The position numbers were made by a program, and so were the translations under genes. From the NCBI GenBank assembly GCA_016763495.1, contig JAESTR010000031.1, positions 1 to 5,446 on the forward strand: a DNA stretch of 5,446 nt, written 5' to 3'. The notes under the pieces were generated by a model. It did not search any database, was not told the DNA's origin, and saw only the letters and a list, made by a program, of their open reading frames with translations. Of this stretch, positions 1 through 4,142 are shown piece by piece (positions within the stretch are counted from its first letter, which is position 1; every line of letters starts with the position of its first letter). This stretch comes from Kordiimonadaceae bacterium (GTDB taxonomy: Bacteria; Pseudomonadota; Alphaproteobacteria; Sphingomonadales; Kordiimonadaceae).

Positions 1-5
1 TATCT

Positions 6-10
6 GAGGA
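6..10 (+). promoter_or_regulatory. Ribosome binding site of pyrD
   Basis: GAGGA lies 8 bases before the ATG at 19, which is normal Shine-Dalgarno placement and supports that start. A TGA at 5-7 overlaps it and could be the stop codon of an upstream gene translated just before pyrD, but too little sequence is present to tell. Confidence 0.7.
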
Positions 11-18
11 AACAGGCC

Positions 19-1092
19 ATGGCCTTTGATTTATTTCCACTCGTAAAACCCCTGTTACACGCGCTTGATGCTGAAAGAGCCCATACCCTGACCATATCCG
101 CCCTAAAGGCGGGGCTCGCCTCTCTCATTGCCACAGGTAAAGACCCCGCTTCTTTGCATACGGAAGTTTTTGGCTTGTCGTTCTCAAACCCTATCGGTAT
201 GGCCGCTGGCTTTGATAAAAATGCTGATGTTATTACGCCTACGCACAATCTTGGCTTTGGCTTTGCCGAAGCGGGGACTGTTACACCAGAGCCGCAAGTG
301 GGTAACGAAAAACCACGGCTCTTCCGTCTCATAGAAGATCAAGCTGTCATCAACCGCTTTGGGTTTAACAATAATGGCCTAAGCTATTTTGCCCAGCGCC
401 TTCAAAAGTTAAAAACTGGGGGGAAGCCCTTTGGCGCAAATGTTGGGGCTAACAAAACCAGCGAAGATAAAACAGCAGACTATGTCACTGGCGTTGAAAG
501 CCTGTACGGCCTGTCAGATTATTTCACAGTGAATATTTCTAGCCCCAATACACCGGGCTTGCGATCCCTACAGTCCAAAGAAGCCTTAAGTGACCTTGTT
601 GACCGTGTACTCAAAGCCCGTCAGAGGAAAATCGATGAGGGCATGCCGCGCATTCCGATTTTAGTAAAGATAGCACCAGACCTAATGCGACAGGATATTA
701 CGGATATCGCAGAGATTGCCCGGACAACAGATATCGACGGACTAATTGTTAGCAACACAACAATCACCCGCCCAGACAGTCTAAAATCAACCAACAGAAA
801 TCAAATGGGGGGTCTATCAGGCTCGCCGCTTATGGCGCTGGCAACAAGTGCCTTAAGTAAAATTTACGTGGCAACTGAAGGCCAAGTTCCCTTAATCGGG
901 GTCGGGGGTATTGCAACCGGTGCAGATGCTTACGCCAAAATTCGCGCTGGCGCATCACTTGTGCAATTATATTCAGCGCTGGTGTATCAAGGGCCTGCAC
1001 TGGTTAGGCACATAAAGGCTGACTTGGCAGCATGCTTGGAAAAAGATGGATTCAAGAATGTGTCAGATGCTGTAGGTGCTGACCACCGCTAA
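19..1092 (+). CDS. pyrD: Dihydroorotate dehydrogenase (quinone), class 2
   Basis: This enzyme oxidises dihydroorotate to orotate, the fourth step of de novo UMP synthesis, using FMN and passing electrons to membrane quinone. The protein is 357 residues, slightly longer than E. coli PyrD, and aligns with it by eye throughout. Residues 1-45 form the helical N-terminal extension typical of class 2 enzymes, which binds quinone at the inner membrane face. The TIM-barrel motifs follow in order: AAGFDK (62-67, FMN and active-site lysine), GTVTPEPQ (86-93), INRFGFNN (111-118), NISSPNTPGLR (172-182), VKIAPD (216-221), SNTT (245-248), GGLSG (264-268), GVGGI (294-298) and LYSA (317-320). Ser175 falls at the same number as the catalytic base Ser175 of E. 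coli PyrD, the class 2 hallmark (class 1 uses Cys). The start is supported by GAGGA at 6-10. The gene ends in TAA and converges on the next gene with a 25-base gap. No frameshift or missing key residue is seen. Confidence 0.97.
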   Translation: MAFDLFPLVKPLLHALDAERAHTLTISALKAGLASLIATGKDPASLHTEVFGLSFSNPIGMAAGFDKNADVITPTHNLGFGFAEAGTVTPEPQVGNEKPRLFRLIEDQAVINRFGFNNNGLSYFAQRLQKLKTGGKPFGANVGANKTSEDKTADYVTGVESLYGLSDYFTVNISSPNTPGLRSLQSKEALSDLVDRVLKARQRKIDEGMPRIPILVKIAPDLMRQDITDIAEIARTTDIDGLIVSNTTITRPDSLKSTNRNQMGGLSGSPLMALATSALSKIYVATEGQVPLIGVGGIATGADAYAKIRAGASLVQLYSALVYQGPALVRHIKADLAACLEKDGFKNVSDAVGADHR

Positions 1093-1117
1093 TTTCGGCA
1101 GTAATCTTAACAGCAAA

Positions 1118-2014
1118 TTAGACGATAAGATCAATATTGATTGTTTCCGGCTCCTGGCTCACGAAGCCACCGGGAAAGGCCTGAGAAAAACTCGGAAAAC
1201 CCGAAGAACCACCTTCTTCACTATCCGCTGATGCCTTGTCTGATAGTTGCTCAAGGGGCTGTGATAGCCCACTAGATCCTTCCGTTTCGTTGCCCGTTGT
1301 TCTTGCAATACTTTCTTCTCGCGCCTGTTCGGTAAGTTCAGCTTGTGCTTGTTGCGATTTAGCTGAGGCTGCCGCAGCAACAGCCCGGTCCTGACCAGAT
1401 GGCCGCGCAGGTGCAAGCGCTGCCCTGCGCACCACTTCCAATTTAGCGATCGTTGCTTTGGGGTCACCTGACACTTCTGAGACATCAATGTCCACATGCC
1501 CACCAACAGCATACCGTACGCCATCAGGGCCTGTCACAAATTCATAGGACGGCGCACCCGTATAGCCAGCACCTGCTGTTGCATGTGCAGCCTCATGGGC
1601 CCGTACTTCCCGGTCTCTGCCTTTTAACCGACTAACTGCAGACAATTCTTCATCGGTCAGGCCGTTTTGCTCAAGAGAATCTGCATTTTTCGGAACAGCT
1701 CTGCTTGGGGCAGTTACGTCACGAGCTTCCTGAATTTGCACCACCACCGCAGATGCACCGCCCAAATTGGCAGCTTTAGCCAACTGCTCGCCGCTATTTC
1801 TAGGCGGTTGATCACTTGGGTCGCCTTGCTGGCCAGTTGGACTTTGTGGAAATTCTACGGGAGCGCGCACGGGCGGAGGCACAACAGAAGCCTGCTCAGG
1901 AACAGCCTGAACAGCGGCATCGGGCCCCTTGGGTCGCAAATGCGCTGGAATTGCAGATCTCTGAAATTCCGGCGGTGTTGCACCCGTGGACGGCAAAATG
2001 GCTCCGCTCGTCAT
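1118..2014 (-). CDS. SprA-related putative metalloprotease family protein
   Basis: The 298-residue protein has three parts. Residues 1-115 are rich in Pro, Ala and Gln and look disordered. Residues 118-225 form the conserved domain. Residues 226-298 are a Ser/Glu/Gly-rich tail. The domain begins LTDEELSAVSRLKGRDREVR and continues with HEAAH (140-144), a GAPSYEF..GPDGVRYAVGGHV stretch (154-174), DPKATIAK (184-191) and a block with ALAPARPSGQDRAVAA (199-214). I recognise this pattern as the SprA-related family (PF12118), which contains proteins named putative metalloprotease CJM1_0395 family. The naming is from memory and the family has no established function that I know of. HEAAH fits the HEXXH zinc-protease motif, with H140 and H144 as ligands and E141 as catalytic residue; H173 is a possible third ligand. 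No signal peptide or membrane segment is visible, so a cytosolic location or non-classical export is most likely. No Shine-Dalgarno precedes the ATG at 2014; a promoter at 2021-2049 would start transcription at or next to it. Confidence 0.85.
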   Translation of the reverse strand: MTSGAILPSTGATPPEFQRSAIPAHLRPKGPDAAVQAVPEQASVVPPPVRAPVEFPQSPTGQQGDPSDQPPRNSGEQLAKAANLGGASAVVVQIQEARDVTAPSRAVPKNADSLEQNGLTDEELSAVSRLKGRDREVRAHEAAHATAGAGYTGAPSYEFVTGPDGVRYAVGGHVDIDVSEVSGDPKATIAKLEVVRRAALAPARPSGQDRAVAAAASAKSQQAQAELTEQAREESIARTTGNETEGSSGLSQPLEQLSDKASADSEEGGSSGFPSFSQAFPGGFVSQEPETINIDLIV

Positions 2015-2020
2015 AAGAGA

Positions 2021-2049
2021 ACTATATCACAGTGTGGTGTCAGAGTCGA
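2021..2049 (-). promoter_or_regulatory. Sigma-70-type promoter of the SprA-related gene, probably leaderless
   Basis: Read on the minus strand, TCGACT (2044-2049, 4 of 6 matches to TTGACA) is followed after exactly 17 bases by TATAGT (2021-2026, 5 of 6 matches to TATAAT). Only six bases, TCTCTT, separate the -10 box from the ATG at 2014. A start site 7 bases past the -10 box would be the A of the ATG itself. The spacer contains a CACAGTGTG palindrome (2029-2037) that could be an operator but is short enough to be chance. Confidence 0.55.
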
Positions 2050-2062
2050 TTTTTGGCTGACT

Positions 2063-2080
2063 TTGGCCTTTTACGGCCAA
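2063..2080. other. Stem-loop between the sensor gene and the SprA-related gene
   Basis: TTGGCC (2063-2068) and GGCCAA (2075-2080) form a perfect 6-base-pair stem with a 6-base loop. It lies 51 bases past the stop codon of the sensor gene, where the terminator of the minus-strand operon is expected. However, the T-run (TTTT, 2081-2084) follows the stem only on the plus strand; on the minus strand the stem is preceded by AAAA and followed by AGTCAGCC. It is therefore a poor intrinsic terminator for the operon it follows, and may instead protect the 3' end or block readthrough from the opposite direction. Confidence 0.35.
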
Positions 2081-2130
2081 TTTTCGGATTTACTTAAACC
2101 AATTTTGAAGGGTCACTTTACTCGCAATAA

Positions 2131-2709
2131 CTACTGGCTATCCATTGCTTTCGAACATGGTTTGGTCTCAGCCGAAGAAACCTCACTTTTCTGTCGGTCA
2201 CCGGGCGCGCAATCACGCCTAAAATCTCGCGGTCTCATATGCTTTTTCTTCCAGCCGCGTTTGCGGAACATGCTTTCAGCAAGCACTTTTCGTGTTTCCA
2301 AGTCCAATTCCGCAATCACTTGAAGGATTACTTCACGGCGCGGGGAGTGCAGCTTTTGTTTTTGCTCAGACAATTCAGCCAGTGCGGCCACCAAAGCTTC
2401 CTTATCAACGGTTTCTGCGCTGATAGTGGCTTTAATTTCCTTTTCAAGCGCGCCTAAATCACGATACCGCTTCCTCAATTCATGATGTTGCTTTTTAAGT
2501 AACACTTTAACTTTTTTGCGACTTTCAGGGTCAAGGTGCCGCTCTATTTTTTTCAAATTAAAATCCAGAGAAGGGCGCATCATCATTTTATGCGGAGAAG
2601 GATGACGAAACCCTTTGCCAATATAAAGCCCTAAAGCAAATACATTCAGCATTAGAGAAACCCCCAATATAGCCAATATCAATTTCATATTACGTGTCAT
2701 TTGGCTCAC
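2131..2709 (-). CDS. Membrane-anchored periplasmic sensor-like protein (heavy-metal sensor type)
   Basis: This 192-residue protein has a short basic N-terminus, one hydrophobic segment (about 10-31) acting as an uncleaved signal anchor, and then a helical, charged periplasmic part. Residues 46-150 show the LDPESRKKVKVLLKKQ...LRKRYRDL...EIKATI...EALVAALAELSEQ layout of the periplasmic heavy-metal sensor / Metal_resist family (CnrX, ZraP and CpxP-like proteins), which form antiparallel helical hairpins. Assignment is by pattern, not by search. The periplasmic part is very basic, about 40 Lys/Arg against 24 Asp/Glu. Possible metal ligands are H36, H40 and M42-M44 just outside the membrane, H75/H76, H157/M158, and cysteines C167 and C185 in a tail beyond the family domain. 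The start is GTG, overlapping the previous stop as GTGA, with GAAGG (2716-2720) 6 bases upstream. ATG at 2700 would place that site 15 bases away, so GTG is preferred. As third gene of the sigma-factor operon it probably provides the signal input. Confidence 0.75.
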   Translation of the reverse strand: MSQMTRNMKLILAILGVSLMLNVFALGLYIGKGFRHPSPHKMMMRPSLDFNLKKIERHLDPESRKKVKVLLKKQHHELRKRYRDLGALEKEIKATISAETVDKEALVAALAELSEQKQKLHSPRREVILQVIAELDLETRKVLAESMFRKRGWKKKHMRPRDFRRDCAPGDRQKSEVSSAETKPCSKAMDSQ

Positions 2710-3245
2710 TCTCTGCCTTCTTCTGGTGCGATATCAAGCTGGTTTGCATCACCTGCCGCCAAAAATAATTCTTCGCTGATGTCCACTTCAGCCACCGCAT
2801 TCTCTATGGTACCGGCAAAATTTTCAGGTTTGGCTTCCAACTGACCGCCAAAACCAACCATGACGCCCAAACCTAACACCACCAGAAACATTGCAGCCTG
2901 CGACATGAGTAAAGCCGGGGACATTTCAATGTCTAAACTGTGTAAAAACCTTTGGATGGGTTTTAAAATACGAACCTGAAAAGGCTGCTGCTGGTCATAT
3001 TGCAGTGGAATTTCCTGCAACCTAACCAGAAAACCATCAGCATCAACATCGGTCGTCACCGACACGGTAGATTGGGAGAAAAGCACATTGGCCAGCCGCT
3101 GTTCAGCTTGCAATAAAGCCAACCCATCAGCTGTTTTAGCAAATGCAAAACCTGCTGCCTGCATATCGGCAGGCCAAAGCACTATATCAGCACCCCATGT
3201 GTCTAGGTGTTGCTCAAACTGATTTATGTTCATTCTATCAACCAT
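2706..3245 (-). CDS. Single-pass membrane protein, probable anti-sigma factor of the adjacent ECF sigma
   Basis: The protein has 179 residues. Residues 1-109 are soluble and presumably cytoplasmic, about 111-133 form one membrane helix, and 134-179 form a presumably periplasmic tail. The N-terminus carries FEQHLDTWGADIVLWPADMQ (10-29) followed by a helical ALLQAEQRLANVLF segment (43-56). This resembles a group of alphaproteobacterial proteins encoded just after ECF sigma genes, usually annotated as hypothetical; I know no characterised member. There is no HxxxCxxC zinc-anti-sigma motif and no cysteine at all. The outer tail is very acidic, 12 Asp/Glu against 2 Lys/Arg. The ATG at 3245 has GGTAGG (3251-3256) 5 bases upstream, which includes the sigma gene's TAG stop, so translation is probably coupled. 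Position, topology and coupling suggest that it holds the sigma factor at the membrane. An assembly or adaptor role for the sensor is the main alternative. Confidence 0.65.
   Translation of the reverse strand: MVDRMNINQFEQHLDTWGADIVLWPADMQAAGFAFAKTADGLALLQAEQRLANVLFSQSTVSVTTDVDADGFLVRLQEIPLQYDQQQPFQVRILKPIQRFLHSLDIEMSPALLMSQAAMFLVVLGLGVMVGFGGQLEAKPENFAGTIENAVAEVDISEELFLAAGDANQLDIAPEEGRE
2716..2720 (-). promoter_or_regulatory. Ribosome binding site deciding the GTG start of the sensor gene
   Basis: On the minus strand GAAGG lies 6 bases before the GTG at 2709, inside the end of the preceding gene. The same site is 15 bases from the next candidate, ATG at 2700, so it favours the overlapping GTG start. 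Confidence 0.6.
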
Positions 3246-3250
3246 AAAAA

Positions 3251-3256
3251 CCTACC
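3251..3256 (-). promoter_or_regulatory. Ribosome binding site overlapping the sigma-factor stop codon
   Basis: GGTAGG on the minus strand lies 5 bases before the ATG at 3245 and contains the TAG stop of the sigma gene (3252-3254). Ribosomes ending sigma synthesis would sit on this site, which suggests coupled, near-stoichiometric production of sigma factor and its membrane partner. It is a moderate match to the Shine-Dalgarno consensus and favours ATG 3245 over ATG 3233. Confidence 0.5.
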
Positions 3257-3827
3257 CGAGCGCTGCTAGCAGCTCATCCTTCTCAGTCATTAATATTTGG
3301 CGCAATTTGGCGCGGGTGCGCACCAGAAGTGATTCATACGCTTTTATATTCAAATCCATCACAGCTGCGGCTTCCAAGTTTGACAACCCATCAAAATAGC
3401 TCAAAGTGATCGCTATTTTTTGTCGCTCAGGCAAAGTGTTGATGGCAGCCAACAGTTTCCGTGTATCCTCCGCGTGCTCGATCTGAGCCTCCGCAGATGG
3501 GCTTTTATCCACTATGTCATAGCCTTCAGGCAAAGTTTCAAACTGTCGTTTACGTTTTGCATCTAAACAACGGTTCAGCACCAGTCGGTGAAACCATGTG
3601 GTAAATTTAGACTTAGCGGCATCAAACCTGTGAGCATGGGTCCAAAGTTTTACGAAGGATTCCTGCACAATGTCTTCTGCCAACGCCATATTGTTGACTA
3701 CCCTGTAAGCCAACATCCGGTACCTAATACCATGGCGCACAGCAAGCATATTGAACGCATAACGGTCACCATCCATTATGCGTACGACAAGAGCTTCATC
3801 GCTGTCGGTACTATTGTCTTGCTGCAC
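3252..3827 (-). CDS. ECF-family RNA polymerase sigma factor
   Basis: This is a 191-residue extracytoplasmic-function sigma factor that directs RNA polymerase to a dedicated promoter set. Numbering below counts the upstream TTG (3830) as residue 1. Region 2 spans about 12-96, with LVVRIMDGD and AFNMLAVRH at the start, AEDIVQESFVKLW (51-63, core-polymerase binding and -10 recognition) and a FTTWFHRLVLNRCLDAKRKR block (76-95). After a short linker, region 4 (about 126-180) shows LPERQKIAITLSYFDGLSNL (133-152) and a helix-turn-helix ending in RTRAKLRQIL (171-180). There is no region 1.1 or 3 and no extra C-terminal domain. No ATG gives a full-length protein. GGTAAGG (3834-3840) is 6 bases before GTG 3827 but only 3 before TTG 3830, so GTG is preferred; TTG would add one residue. 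An in-frame TGA just upstream rules out a longer form. It is the first gene of a three-gene operon with its likely anti-sigma factor and sensor. Confidence 0.9.
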   Translation of the reverse strand: MQQDNSTDSDEALVVRIMDGDRYAFNMLAVRHGIRYRMLAYRVVNNMALAEDIVQESFVKLWTHAHRFDAAKSKFTTWFHRLVLNRCLDAKRKRQFETLPEGYDIVDKSPSAEAQIEHAEDTRKLLAAINTLPERQKIAITLSYFDGLSNLEAAAVMDLNIKAYESLLVRTRAKLRQILMTEKDELLAALG

Positions 3828-3833
3828 CAAACG

Positions 3834-3840
3834 CCTTACC
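3834..3840 (-). promoter_or_regulatory. Ribosome binding site deciding the sigma-factor start
   Basis: GGTAAGG on the minus strand is spaced 6 bases from GTG 3827 and 3 bases from TTG 3830. The first is normal spacing and the second is too tight, so GTG is the more likely initiation codon. Confidence 0.55.
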
Positions 3841-3912
3841 AGCAGTTTTCTATTTCAAAAGTTATACGCCCACAAAAGCATTCACCCTTCGCAAATAATA
3901 GACTTTTGCCGG

Positions 3913-3941
3913 ATTATGCTAAAAAATCGTATCACAATCAC
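3913..3941 (-). promoter_or_regulatory. Weak candidate promoter of the sigma-factor operon
   Basis: On the minus strand CATAAT (3913-3918, 5 of 6 matches to TATAAT) lies 17 bases after GTGATT (3936-3941, only 3 of 6 matches to TTGACA). It would give a leader of roughly 80 bases. An ECF-type promoter recognised by the operon's own sigma factor is equally possible, but its consensus is unknown. Confidence 0.2.
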
Positions 3942-4036
3942 CGCTAGGCCATAATTAATAGTTAGCAGAAGGTGGCAATATATAACAAAGCGATGTAGAA
4001 AACTTTCTAAGGAACACCCCGTATATGTTTCGGAAA

Positions 4037-4069
4037 GGTTCTGATAATATTCTGTGAGTATTCTGTGAC
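4037..4069 (+). promoter_or_regulatory. Phased 11-base direct repeats, candidate PhoB/OmpR-type operator of ugd
   Basis: Two adjacent units, TATTCTGTGAG (4048-4058) and TATTCTGTGAC (4059-4069), match at 10 of 11 positions; a third, degenerate unit with TTCTGATAA (4039-4047) precedes them. In heptamer terms this is CTGATAA-TATT-CTGTGAG-TATT-CTGTGAC. The 7+4 arrangement with one repeat per helical turn is that of Pho boxes and other OmpR/PhoB-family sites. Against the 18-base E. coli Pho consensus, 4052-4069 matches 13 positions, with G replacing C at the fifth base of both halves. The repeats end 73 bases before the ugd start, a position suited to an activator. Confidence 0.4.
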
Positions 4070-4094
4070 TACTCGTAATAAATCTGCGGTGGGT

Positions 4095-4113
4095 AAGGCA
4101 AACTCAATGCCTT
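4095..4113 (+). other. Small hairpin in the ugd leader
   Basis: AAGGCA (4095-4100) and TGCCTT (4108-4113) form a perfect 6-base-pair stem around a 7-base loop, followed by the pyrimidine-rich TCTTTGC. It is about 30 bases before the ATG and leaves the ribosome site free. The stem is short and the U-run is interrupted, so an attenuator is possible but unproven. Confidence 0.25.
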
Positions 4114-4130
4114 TCTTTGCAGCAAGATTA

Positions 4131-4135
4131 AAGGA
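4131..4135 (+). promoter_or_regulatory. Ribosome binding site of ugd
   Basis: AAGGA lies 7 bases before the ATG at 4143, a strong and well-spaced Shine-Dalgarno sequence that supports this start. Confidence 0.75.
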
Positions 4136-4142
4136 TTGATCG

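Larger units (their letters stand above)
3831..4142. other. Divergent intergenic region between the sigma operon and ugd
   Basis: This 312-base AT-rich stretch has no convincing coding sequence. It must hold the promoters of both the sigma operon and ugd. Visible elements are the sigma-gene ribosome site (3834-3840), a weak minus-strand promoter candidate (3913-3941), 11-base phased repeats (4037-4069), a small hairpin (4095-4113) and the ugd ribosome site (4131-4135). The middle, roughly 3945-4035, shows nothing I can assign. Confidence 0.7.

Noticed and set aside
1089..1121. CTAATTT / AAATTAG inverted repeat spanning the two convergent stop codons
   Set aside because: The 7-base stem is almost all A-T with a 19-base loop and no T-run, so it is too weak to call a bidirectional terminator.
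1130..1141. Perfect 12-base palindrome ATCAATATTGAT
   Set aside because: It lies inside the 3' coding end of the SprA-related gene, encodes ordinary residues, and has no second copy or partner element.
1667..2323. A 218-codon plus-strand open frame crossing two minus-strand genes
   Set aside because: It overlaps the SprA-related gene, the spacer and the sensor gene in antisense. It has no ribosome site and no family resemblance.
3873..3908. CAAAAG / CTTTTG inverted repeat upstream of the sigma gene
   Set aside because: Only six bases with a 24-base gap in AT-rich DNA, which is expected by chance.
3588..3947. A 119-codon plus-strand open frame over the sigma gene start and intergenic region
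   Set aside because: It is mostly antisense to conserved sigma region 2, and the remainder is low-quality sequence without a motif.
4011..4034. GGAAC resembling the -35 box of general-stress (EcfG) promoters upstream of ugd
   Set aside because: No CGTT-like -10 element follows at the expected 16-17 bases, so the match rests on five bases alone.
4043..4048. GATAAT as a -10 box for ugd
   Set aside because: It matches TATAAT at 5 of 6 positions but has no acceptable -35 box 16-18 bases upstream, and it overlaps the first degenerate repeat unit.
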